DNA of 64,000 nucleotides from Liolophura sinensis (Eukaryota > Mollusca > Polyplacophora > Chitonida > Chitonidae): assembly GCF_032854445.1 (NCBI RefSeq), contig NC_088300.1:17613570-17677569 (forward strand), given 5' to 3'. The notes under the pieces are model-generated. The model was not told the origin of the DNA and did no database searches. It worked only from the letters and a program-made list of their open reading frames with translations. Shown piece by piece: positions 48,641 to 64,000 of this stretch. The stretch's first letter is position 1. Every line of letters begins with the position of its first letter. The translations under genes and the position numbers were made by a program.

Positions 48641-49836
48641 AACACATAACTACTGTGAATGTAGAAAGTACGAAGGGAGTCTAGCTGGTGCTATGTATAT
48701 AGTCACACAATCAAAATCTGATAAGATCAAAACGCGAATGTTTGGTACTGTACACCATGTGGTGCTGTGATTTGATTGAGACGTCAGTAGAGCTTGATTG
48801 CATGTCAAGTATTAAAACCACAGCTTTGGAAAATATCGACTGATAAAGTTCTAGCCATTAAAAACCGCCTGTATTGGATTGGATAGATTGATAAACAACA
48901 ATAAAAACAATGACAGTGATGACTCCCCTGAACTTCGGGCACCTCTTCACATGTAATTTGGAGTAAGCCTGTCGTTGACAGCGATCTTCGGCTCGACGTA
49001 GCTAACATGAAATACCTGTTAATGCATTAGTGATCGTCTTTGTAACAGTCTCGACTAGTTTATTACGTGAAATAAACCAAAATGATCAACAAAACATAGT
49101 GCTTCGTGAGTGTTAAAGGTACACCGTCACATTGAATTTAACAGTTGCCATAAACCTTTATTGGTCTACTTTAATCTGCGCGTCCGAGTTTTGTTCTGTT
49201 GTGTACGTATCGAACTTTACTAACCGTCATATAGAAGACTGCATGCACTAATTATGTTTGTGGTATACAGTTCAGGTTACGTTTAACAACAATAAGTATA
49301 TTTTCTATAAAAACAAGAGCTCTGGTGATGTAGCATAAAAGATTGGGGTGCTATGAAAAGAGGTGAAAATTCTATTCTTTCTGTATATGAGAAATTCTGT
49401 GATCAGACCCTAAAGAAGGCTGCTCACGTGCTATAGTGCCTGCTCAGTCCACTGTATATGCAGGCCTATAGGTATAGTTCGACCATACCGGTGTGTGTAC
49501 TCAAGTAACCAAGCAGCACCGCCGACAAGTTCAAACAAAACCTACCCTGATGTTTGTATTGATTATCGCTACCTTGTGCGCTGGATCGTGGAGTTGTTGT
49601 GAACGTTTGCACGCCCAGCAGTCCATATACATATGTACCGTACATGATGGGTTTGCAGTATGAACTTAAAATTGTGTGAGTTTCCATAAATTTGTGTTCT
49701 TTCTATGAAGCTAGTTCAGTGGTGTTGAGGTGATGTGGTAAGGTGATTTAGGAGTCAAAGATGGCGGACCAGAAAACAGAGGACAAGTTGACGGATCAAC
49801 AAAAGCAGAATGAGGTGACGGATCAGAAGATGACCT
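48641..49836. other. Spacer between copies C and D
   Basis: No exon is supported in most of it. At 49761-49847 an ATG-led frame (MADQKTEDKLTD...) resembles in composition the leader exon of copy D, but it is stopped inside the inverted-repeat element and may be an abandoned leader. Confidence 0.45.
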
Positions 49837-50213
49837 CAGACCCCCATTAATTTTCCATAAGCGACAATGTTAACGTCTAGCGCTGTAGCTCAGTCCCAAA
49901 TATTCCGTGGCCAATAAGCTTTGGTGCATACCTGGCCCAGCCTGTGAGAAACAAGCCATAAAAATCTTGACAGGTTGACCGTCAAAATCTGGACCTTTCC
50001 ATGCCGCAGCCTCATCACTGCCTCACACCTTGTGTCCTCTCGCCCAGAATTTCAAACTTTCATCAATAAAACTCACACCTCCTCAAAGTTTAGGCAGTTT
50101 CCAGCATTTAAAACCAAGCATGCACCTGTACACCGCCTGGGAGCAAAAAAAGACTTTATACCCTAAAATACACAGAATTACATTCGATAAACGGAAGTTG
50201 TAATGGGGGTCTG
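49837..50213. mobile_element. 377-bp element with terminal inverted repeats
   Basis: CAGACCCCCATTA at 49837-49849 is perfectly inverted at 50201-50213, and similarity extends imperfectly to about 32 bp at each end. No protein is encoded. I could not find a flanking target duplication. It is probably a non-autonomous DNA transposon, sitting between the leader-like segment at 49761 and the copy D leader exon. Confidence 0.6.
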
Positions 50214-50914
50214 TGTCCAGATAGAGAACGAGACAGTGAATCAGGCAAAAGGGGACTAGATGGCGGATCGGAAACCTGGGGCCGAAATGGAGGATCAGAA
50301 AACAGTGGCCGAAATGGCAGATCACAAAGATCAAGAGGACAATGCCCAAGTGTGAGAATTTATTTAAATGTACAAGTATTCAGTAAACTGTGTTGTTTTT
50401 AATACCCCGCTGATATTCGTCAAACCATTGATGAAATCTGGCAACTTGCAGTAGATGTCGTTACCTTAAGTTGAGCTTTAAAACATGATAAAATAAAACA
50501 CTATTTTCAGACTCGAACTCCAGGGATCAAGTTTAACAGTGATTGTTTTTATTCCCACATTGAAATCTATTTCCTCGTAGGATATTCATGTATGATATGG
50601 ATTTATAATAATTTCAAGTCATTCCATTATGCCACACGTTCATTAAAATTTAGTTACATAAAAGTAACATTATAATTTTTCTCCCAATAAACGTGTTTAT
50701 TTCGTACCTTGTCAGTGAGTTTTCCGCAAAACAACATAATTTTTACCCCCAGTGACTTGTTCTTCCGGGTTCTCCTCTGTGGTAACACAACTGTAGTCAA
50801 ATCTTCCCTCCTCACACGTTATACGGTAAGAAACACGATTCCTTATGGCTTCTACATTACAACATCAAGATTGGAATTGTCGGCGTTGTGGTATAGTTCT
50901 TAAAAATGACCCTG

Positions 50915-51030
50915 GGATGGTGGTGAATGGCCTGCCCGGTTTCCCCACACTATATCAATGACCGTCATCGTATAAGTTAGATATCCTTGGATACGGCGTA
51001 AAACACCAGTCAAATAAATAAATAAATTAA
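50915..51030 (+). mobile_element. SINE 3' fragment in copy D intron
   Basis: TGCCCGGTTTCCCCACACTA, GACCGTCATCGTATAAGTTA and TACGGCGTAAAACACCAGTC AAATAAATAAAT match the CaaT-tailed family. Confidence 0.8.
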
Positions 51031-52084
51031 AACTGACCCGTAAACCATACGATTTATATTTACAAACCTGCTGCACGAAATGGTTTTGTTAATCGCACTG
51101 GGATACATGTATTGTCGTTCATCTTCTTTTAGGACATAAAGATGAAACCGTATGTCACATTATAGTAATGTAATAGGCTTAAACACGAGGCTTCTACATC
51201 GCATGGCTGTACTGAAGACGTTCTTCTAAGCCTGTCCTAATATCTATAGGTTTGTTTTCACGATACAGTCTAGTCGAATTGTACAGCTAACTTGTCAAGA
51301 AGCATTTGTAGAACGGTGCATTAATTCCTAGTGTGTGAATGTATGGAAACAATTATATGTTCTCATAAACATGGTGCGTGTATGGAGAATTATTGTCATG
51401 CATGAAACCTTGCCCTGTAATATTAAGATATCTTTCCAGCAGAAAAATAGAAATCCGTTTATTTTGACTCAGAAGTTCACATTTTTTCCCAGGGTGATAC
51501 ATTTTTGGATGAGTACTCTCCTACCACAGACCTCAGTTTCGTGAGTTCTTTGTTCCAAATGATTAGTTTATAAAGCAAGTTACCCCTAGATAGTAGATAG
51601 TTAATTGTAATTAAAGATTTACAAATTGTTTTCGGTCGAAAACGTTTGGTACTACGTTTTATTCTTGTTCTTTAGAAAGAGCAAAGTGATGATATCGGTG
51701 CAAGAAAAGTAGTACTTCAAATGGTGAATAGGCCAAAGACTTTTCGCACATTCTCTCATCTTAATGGACGGTTCTGAAATGTCTAATAGACACTGTAATA
51801 AATTAAATTCCCACGCTGTTGTTATGTTGTATGACGTCACAAATCAGGCGAGGCCGAAAACAGTGTGACGAGCATGTGTGTTTCTGTCTGTTGTTCAGTG
51901 CAGATGAATATAAGGCCTATTCATTTTAATGTGTCCATTTGCAGAACTCGACTAAATTCGCATGATTTGGCGATTTGATTGAAAGTTAGAATTTTACTTT
52001 CAAACCGAACAGATTGAAGCTGAAAACATTTCTAAAAGTATTACAGACCACTGCCATTTTGAGAAGGGGTATTTCGTTTAATTT

Positions 52085-52270
52085 GTTTTAATCATTATAT
52101 TGGTGTTACGCCGTGCTCAAGAACTTTTCACTTTTATGATTATGAACAGGTTTATGGGTGGAAGAAAAGCGAGCACTCGGAGAAAACCACCAATGACAGG
52201 TTTACTGATAAACAAATTGACCTTGGATCTCATGGGTCAACTTTCTGAGAGTCACAGCGAGGTGGAAGTT
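52085..52270 (-). mobile_element. Diverged SINE in copy D intron, minus strand
   Basis: TTGGTGTTACGCCGTGCTCA, AGAACTTTTCACTTTTATGA and CACTCGGAGAAAACCACCAA keep the reversed order; the copy is old. Confidence 0.6.
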
Positions 52271-52589
52271 TAACCATCAGCACGTTCTTTCAACCATTTG
52301 TGAAAAAATTACATTTACGTCAAAGACGTAAACATTTTTAATACATTTTAGCTTTCATTTTTGTGTGCAGGAATCGTGTGTTCAATTCAAGGATTGGTCA
52401 GAAATCGACGGAAAAAAATGTAGTGAAATTATCGTAGGTAACAAGACTGACATGGATGATGCTCGAGTCGTGGAGTTTGACTCGGCTCAGGTATGATCAA
52501 CTTGATAACATGCATAGATCATTGATGTAAGTAAATTATTAAAGGGTATCAGCGTTATGGTAACAAAGTAATTCTCATCTCAGGTTATT

Positions 52590-52830
52590 CACATATCTCT
52601 TCTAGTGAGAACAATGGTTTACCTGCTGCTGCCTCGCTTGGTGCTCAGCACTAAGAGGTAAGAGCAAGGAAACGTGACCGGTGTCAGTATAGTGTGACTG
52701 GTTGGGTGTCATGCCTGGTGTCCTCGGCATGGTACTTGAGTGGCAGCACTTTGGCGGCGTGGACTCTCCCTGCCTCAAGAAGGCACACTATATGACAAGC
52801 ACCTAATGACTCCTCGTCATATGACTGGTT
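52590..52830 (+). mobile_element. V-SINE core fragment in copy D
   Basis: GCTGCCTCGCTTGGTGCTCA, GTGTCAGTATAGTGTGACTG, CTCAAGAAGGCACACTATAT and CTCCTCGTCATATGACTGG follow the core of the RUDI-like element, without the head or tail. Confidence 0.75.
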
Positions 52831-52909
52831 ATGGGGTATATTATTCAGTCTGTCTAGAACACAAACTGCGTTCATAACCCCGGAAAATAGGGACTTCAAT
52901 ATACATCAT

Positions 52910-53150
52910 ATCGGTTCATATTGACGTATTCTTGGATCTTCTGTATATATCTTGATTGCGAATACACTCTTGGAACTTTTGTACATATTCTATTGGTCTA
53001 TAATGATACATTCTTGGAACTTGTGTATATATCCAATCTGTGAATATTAACACACTCTTGAAACGTCTGTATGCATGTATATGTTGTCTGTATATGTTGA
53101 TTCATTCTTGGATCATCTGTAAATAGCCTGCTCAATCCATCCCTACTGAT
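52910..53150 (+). repeat. Degenerate ~55-bp repeat before the last exon of copy D
   Basis: CATTCTTGGAACTTNTGTAT ATAT-type blocks recur about five times, separated by TTGATTGTGAATAT-like words. Confidence 0.6.
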
Positions 53151-54194
53151 TCTCTCTTGCAGCGTCCTTGTATAACCTGTGAGTCTATTAGTCCTGTGAG
53201 GTACATTGTTTCATTGGCAGGGTTTTGCTGCAAACACTGTCAGTCTGAACTGACTCACCATCAACCTTTCCTATCTCGGATGACTCATTAGTTTTTCTGG
53301 GCTACAGGAGCTTGCGCGTCAGGAGGGTGCAGTTTTCTTCCAAGTCAGCTCTAAGTTGACAAACAGGCGACAAAGTTGAGCAGCCTTTCAGTGAAGTGAT
53401 ATTCCAGCTCGCGTGTACATTCGTTTTGGAAGAGCCAATGGGGCGCATACAATTTTCTGCCTCACCAAGCCGAATATGCGGGCACTATTGGCGATCGGCC
53501 TGCTGTTCTGTTACGTAACCACGGAACCATCTGACGTAACTGACTGCGCGAAAGATTGCAAGGCTGGTATAGTCGGCACTTGTCATATGTAAACACAGAT
53601 ACCGTGACAAATACTCAAAGGCACATTGACCATAAACGGACTTGCTACACATAATGACGCACATTCTGTCGATGTGTGCAATAAATACTGCAGAAGTGTA
53701 ATAATCCCTTTTGCCTCGGGTGCAACTGCAACATGGATGCAGTATGGAATATGTACATGTCAAATTCTCCAAAACAACCTGGTTAATAACATGTAAGTCG
53801 TGATGCAGCAAGTATGCACTTTGTAATAAAAACGCAAATAAATGTACGTCTGTTGTTTGGTGACATATCTTTTCGTGCGTTTTCTGCCTTATCGAAGTAT
53901 TTTAAAGCAATAAAACGAGTCACTGCATTATCCAAAATATACAAAGAGGATGCATGGCATTCGTCATGAGTTCAAATATGACCGATTCCGCTTTGTCATT
54001 TGCGGTGGTTTGTGAGTGCAAGAGAGGAACGAGAGGTAGACGAGTTGTTTAGATGCGGGTCTCTCAATCACACGAGGACACACGAGGTAAGGATTCAAAC
54101 TGGGCCTTGGATAAGGAGTTAGGCGATTTACAGATCTCACTCTGTGCAAGACCTCTATTTCTTCCACCCATAAAAGTGACCGCCATCGGGTGTG

Positions 54195-54315
54195 GCGTTA
54201 ATAAACAAATACCATCATAATGCTGGCCACCGTCGTATAAGTGAAATATTCTTAACTACGACGTAAATCACCAATCAAATAAATAAATAAACAAACAAAT
54301 AAATAAATAAATGAA
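54195..54315 (+). mobile_element. SINE 3' fragment
   Basis: ATAATGCTGGCCACCGTCGT ATAAGTG, then TTAACTACGACGTAAATCAC and an (AAAT)n tail. It lies between copies D and E. Confidence 0.8.
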
Positions 54316-54829
54316 TAAATTATTTTTACATATGTACTTGCTAGAAATTAAAACTGTGCAAACCCAAGGAAACTATCCCCAAAATATTATTATTTTGTGA
54401 ACATTATATGACCAGTGTTAATCAAAATATATTAATAAACAAGTTCAGACAACGTCCATAAACATTACATAATTTCTCATAGCACTAGGGGTAGTGCTGG
54501 TCAGTTTCTACAACATAAAATATGTAAGATATAATGGCTAAGCCATATGTTATATTCCCGATTATACAATCTGGTGTGCTGATAGAGAGCGGAAACCAAG
54601 CAACGGTGTCAACAAGTGCAAACAAGCCTGGTCATGCTATTGATTGGTGTTAACCTCGCTCTGTGCGGTGTAAGGGACCATGGCTTTAAACACATACTCA
54701 TCACTTACACTGACCAACGAGCCTAAACTGTCCGGTATACGCCTATATTAAGTCGGAGACAGCTGACTCCGCCACATGGAATAGCATATAGGAAAAAGAA
54801 ACGTGGTGTTGGAAGGTGCTACAGACGGA

Positions 54830-60338
<5,509 letters not shown>

Positions 60339-60644
60339 CCAGTTGTGTGTGGCAGATAGTTCCACAGGCAACTGCATGGCTCAATGATGTGACTAGAAGA
60401 CACTAACCGTAAACAACATATTTGGCGACGTAAATATTTCTGATCATTGGCTAAACTCAAAGAACCGTTGGTTATCCTGTGTTATGTCGAACTTACAGAC
60501 TTATTACTCGTCGATGCTCGTTCAACCAATCATAAGCAGCATTTCAATCAACCAATCATAAACAATGACCCTTAACCCATGAATCATATTTTTGTTGGTA
60601 GTTCTAGTGATCCTATACCCATGTGACCGATCTGTACATTTTCT

Positions 60645-60895
60645 TTGTTTATTTATTTGATTAGGGTTTTACACCGCACTTAAGAATATTTCCATTATAG
60701 AACGGCGACCAAATTATGGTGGGAGGAAAACCGGGTAGAGCTCGTGGGAAACTCACGACCATCCGGCAGTTGTTGACAGACCTTCCATGTACGACCAGAG
60801 AGGAAACCAGCAGGAGCTGGACTCAGTGTGACCACACTGGTCAGAGGCTCTATTGTGTTGCACTATAGCACGCTGAGCACTCAGCTGTGGAGGCT
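60645..60895 (-). mobile_element. SINE near full length, minus strand, 3' of copy E
   Basis: TTTATTTATTTGATTAGGGT, ATGGTGGGAGGAAAACCGGG, CATCCGGCAGTTGTTGACAG and CCAGCAGGAGCTGGACTCAG reach the reversed tRNA-like head (CAGCTGTGGAGGCTCC). Confidence 0.85.
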
Positions 60896-60899
60896 CCAC

Positions 60900-61450
60900 T
60901 GCACATTTTTTGAAAGTGTCACAATACTGCTCTCAATAACTGTAATTATGTAAATTGTTTTCACCATAGGATGGCAGATTTCTACTGAATACAGAGCGGA
61001 AAAACCATTTAGAAATCAGTTTTGGTGTATTCTTGGAGATGTGGCCATAAGCAGCTATTACTCATCAGATAGTCAGTATCTCTTAAATTGTTCAATTCTT
61101 GTAGCAGACTTCTGTTCTGCAGTTAACACCGTGAATTGTGATATGTTAAGGTTACTTCCAGATGAAGCTTACTCGCTGTACAAATGTACGATATATTGGC
61201 TATATACGTACATGCTTTTGATATAACGCAGGCAGGTCCGATTAAAAGTCAGCATGATTGGCCTGTGTGAGGAATACAGTATACAAGCTCAGGATTTGTC
61301 AACTGAAGACGACTAATTGTCAAGTACACAAGCTGAACCTCACTTATCGAGATTAGTTATAGAGTGCACTATATATTTCATTATACTGAAAAAGAAAAGG
61401 ACAAGAAACAACGTGCTTATGTTAGAAGTGGTTGTTCCCTGCTTTGATCT
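60900..61450. other. Spacer downstream of copy E
   Basis: No gene is supported. Confidence 0.45.
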
Positions 61451-61487
61451 GTTGCATTATCTACAGCATTTGGTCCAGCCGCTTCTC

Positions 61488-62618
61488 ATGGTTCCGTTGC
61501 CATTGAGCAGTACCCTCTTGGTTGTGTTGCCGTTGAGCAATACCTTTTTGGTTCTGTTATCGTTCAACAATACCCTCATGGTTTTACTATCGTTTAGCAA
61601 TACTCTCTTGGTTCTGTTGCCGTTAAGCAATACTCTCTTGAATCTGTTGCCGTTCAGCAATACCCTCATGGTTCTGCTGCAGGTCAGCAATATCCTCTTG
61701 GTTATGTTGTCGTTCACTAATACACCCTTGGGTTTGTTGTCGTTCAACAATACCCTTTTGATTCTGTTGTCGTTCAGCAATATCCTCTTGGTTCTGTTGC
61801 CATTTAGCAATACTCTCTTGGTTCTGTTGCCGTTCAGCAATACTCTCTTGGTTCTTTTGCCGTTCAGCAATATCCTCTTGGTTATGTTGCCGTTCAGCAA
61901 TACCCTCATGGTACTGTTGCAGGTCAGCAATTCCCTGTTGGTTCTGTTGCCGTTCAGCAAAACCCTCTTGATTCTGTTGCCGTTCAGCAATACCCTGTTG
62001 GTTCTGTTACTGTTCAGCAATACCCTGTTGGTCCTGTTGCCGTTCAGCAATACCCTCATGGTTCTGTTGCAGGTCAGCAATACCCTTTTGGTTCTGTTGC
62101 CGTTCAGCAAAACCCTCTTGATTCTGTTGCCGTTCAGCAATATCCTCTTGGTTCTGTTGTCGTTCAGCAATATCCTCATGGTTCTGTTGCCGTTCAGCGA
62201 TACCCTGTTGGTTCTGTTATCGTTCAGCAATACCCTCTTGGTTTTGTTGCCGCTCAGCAATACCTTTTTGGTTCTGTTGCCGTTCAACAATACCCTGTTG
62301 GTTCTGTTGCAGTTCAGCAATATCCTCTTGGTTCTGTTATCGTTCAGCAATGCCCTCTTGGTTTTGTTGCCGTTCAGCAATACCCTTTTGGTTCTGTTGC
62401 CGTTCAGCAATGCCTTTTTGGTTATGTTGCCGTTCAGCAATGCCCTGTTGGTTCTGTTGCTGATCAGCAATACCCTGTTGGTTCTGTTGCCGTTCAGCAA
62501 TACTCTCTTGCTTCTCTTATCGTTCAGCAATACACTCTTGGTTTTGTTGCCGTTCAGCAATACCCTTTTGGTTCTGTTGCCGTTCAGCAATATCCTCTTG
62601 GTTCTGTTGAATTATTTC
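61488..62618. repeat. 30-bp tandem repeat, about 37 copies, open in several frames
   Basis: Units of CTGTTGCCGTTCAGCAATAC plus CCTCTTGGTT with base substitutions and no length changes, so each frame yields a decapeptide repeat. Plus-strand frame 1 is open from 61317 to 62621 (period LLPFSNTLLV). Another plus-strand frame is open from 61808 to the stop at 62684-62686 with period VAVQQYPLGS, and has no ATG of its own. A minus-strand frame is open from 62590 to 61457 (period RVLLNGNRTK). No splice sites or unique flanking coding sequence prove that any of them is translated. Confidence 0.9.
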
Positions 62619-62689
62619 TAGGTAATGTTTACCCTGAAACTTCATGGAACTATAGTAGCCATGGTAAAGGCAAAATAGAGATATAGAAA

Positions 62690-63700
62690 TGCAAAAATTG
62701 AACTGGAGTACCACCAAGGGTGTAACAGAGAGAATCTTCAACAAAAAGGGGCTATTAATTAAAAAAATGACTAACACACAGGAGTACCCTGGTCTTAGCG
62801 AGAGTTCCAGTACACAAAGGGAAGGACAATTCTGCATATTATATGAATGCATCCAACATTAATGTATAAAAGTAAAATTGGTAAGTAAGTAAAGTACTTT
62901 CCCGAATACACAGAGTGTGCTAAAACTGCAGGGCTTCTGTGTCTTAGCGAAGTGCCCATGTGTTTTCCACCACCTTGTGGACAATGTTACAAACAGTTTT
63001 TTTAAAGTTAGAAGTAAAACTGAATTCTAGATTTCCCAGAATTGAAGTATTACACCCTATTACAGGTTTCTCAGAAAGACAACTCCCTATAGCATAGCCT
63101 TTGGAAAGCATCCACATTCAGATTCAGGATATAGCTGACAACTACAGTATATCTGTATCTATGGGCAGAACAATAAATCTAATAGACCGGTATAATTAAT
63201 TACATGAATTGGTAAAATATAGAGCACATATGTGAATTCACTTATGAAAGCAGTTTTCGGGCATGCCAGTGCTTAAGTCTGCATTTATGTAGGCAAAAGA
63301 AAAATCCAAAATCACCAACATAAAGTTACACTGTACTTATGTTCTTATGTACTATATCAGTTTTATGAATAAACCCAAAACATATTCTATTCTTCAACAT
63401 CCACAGTAATGGAAAAGTAACAGTGTTTCCTGTGTAATTTATTTAATCTGAATTAATATACGTGAGCGCAATCAAGGAATAGCCGACATATAGCGACAAA
63501 GGATAGGCGTATAAATTATGTACATGTATAGAGTTTTAATGCACTAAAGCAGGGTAGTACCGGTTACTATTCATCATAAATATGATACACCTATATGATA
63601 TGACTTCATGTAAATCCCCAGGTAAATCCCCAGGTTCAGAAGCAAAGAATTTATAGGCAAAATGCACAACATTCCGTTTCAGAGGCAGGAACAAAAGAGG
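62690..63700. other. Gene-free stretch
   Basis: AT-rich with no recognised repeat or exon. Confidence 0.45.
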
Positions 63701-63712
63701 CCGGCTACTTAC

Positions 63713-63815
63713 TTGACCAACTCTCCAAATGACCTTGGAGACTCAATGGTACCCCACACCACATTGGACGCCCATTTGGTAAAACCAGTGAGGCTCCATT
63801 GGGGGTTTATTACAC
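63713..63815 (-). CDS. Possible exon of an unidentified minus-strand gene
   Basis: On the minus strand an open stretch reads SLTGFTKWASNVVWGTIESP and then RSFGELV, followed at once by a good donor (GTAAGTAG). I do not recognise the protein. The acceptor side is unclear because stops occur just upstream, so the true exon may begin inside this span or the stretch may be chance. Confidence 0.25.
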
Positions 63816-64000
63816 TTATTACACGTCAACGTTAGGTGAGAATATCATCGTCCGACTGTTTACTGCACAAACAAGCGGACGATAGAAAACTAAGGGAGGT
63901 AAGTGTAAAGAATAACCTCACAAGCTGGCAATTAGAATCCAAGAATCAGTCTACGAAGATGACTGTGCCGTCCAAGTAATAGAGCCTTCTACAGGGTTTA

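Larger units (their letters stand above)
50260..53518 (+). pseudogene. GTPase array copy D: Rab-like pseudogene
   Basis: Exons recognised: leader 50260-50351 (30 codons, MADRKPGAEMEDQK...), P-loop 50753-50825, switch I 51493-51540 (YSPTTDLSF), beta2-beta3 51676-51723, G4 52371-52490 (IIVGNKTD, canonical) and last exon from 53308. Defects: the P-loop reads GNTTVVKSS, with valine in place of the invariant glycine before lysine. The G3 exon is not recoverable; only its end (VMLYDVTNQ, about 51814-51846) remains, followed by GC rather than a GT donor. In the last exon a single extra base between 53356 and 53366 shifts the frame, giving a stop at 53377-53379; the shifted frame resumes family-like sequence (GDKVEQPF) and ends in CCSVT at 53518. 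Three independent lesions make loss of function the best reading. The canonical G4 exon suggests recent decay. Confidence 0.82.

Noticed and set aside
51676-51770. Fusion of the beta2-beta3 and G3 exons of copy D by intron loss (frame continuing into KTFRTFSHLNGRF).
   Set aside because: The stretch lacks WDxxG, soon meets a stop, and the G3 end (YDVTNQ) is in another frame. It does not restore a GTPase domain.

Overview
This is animal nuclear DNA: genes are split by GT-AG introns, coding density is low, and tRNA-derived SINEs, microsatellites and minisatellites are everywhere. The two main SINE families resemble those I know from molluscs (one looks like a V-SINE of the RUDI type), so a mollusc or another lophotrochozoan such as a brachiopod is the best guess. 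The species cannot be named from the sequence.

Layout. (1) 0-14.2 kb: gene-poor, with one intronless gene at 5190-5927 (+) whose protein carries a YAP/FAM181-type TEAD-binding omega-loop; the rest is SINE copies and minisatellites. (2) 14.2-24.7 kb: a head-to-head pair. A nine-exon RMDN3-like gene (membrane-anchored TPR protein of the PTPIP51 family) is on the minus strand, and a three-exon GCHFR gene (GTP cyclohydrolase I feedback regulatory protein) is on the plus strand. Their start codons are 386 bp apart. The same two genes are divergent neighbours in human. (3) 27.2-60.3 kb: a tandem array of five plus-strand small-GTPase genes related to Rab1/Rab35, all on one exon plan (short leader, P-loop, switch I, beta2-beta3, DxxGQ, NKxD, SAK plus CaaX tail) with intron phases 2,0,0,0,0,0. 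Copy E (54.8-60.3 kb) is canonical. Copy B (34.3-39.7 kb) is open but has NMSD instead of NKxD. Copy C (44.7-48.25 kb) is open but has lost the G2, G3 and G4 signatures. Copies A (27.9-31.6 kb) and D (50.3-53.5 kb) look like pseudogenes. (4) 60.3-64 kb: SINEs, a 1.1-kb 30-bp tandem repeat open in several frames, and one possible minus-strand exon at the right edge.

The GTPase array is the notable system. It is a local duplication cluster caught in several states at once: intact enzyme, divergent GTPase-like protein and frameshifted relics. Copy B also carries a 110-bp tandem amplification made from its own exon 5 and donor site, and a reversed piece of that exon sits inside a SINE 1 kb away. 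A decayed non-LTR retrotransposon (41.56-44.26 kb, minus) with a nested SINE separates copies B and C, and a 377-bp inverted-repeat element lies in front of copy D.

Exon boundaries were placed by eye from splice signals, phase and family similarity. First exons of copies A and C are the least certain. No alignment or database search was run; family assignments and human synteny are from memory.
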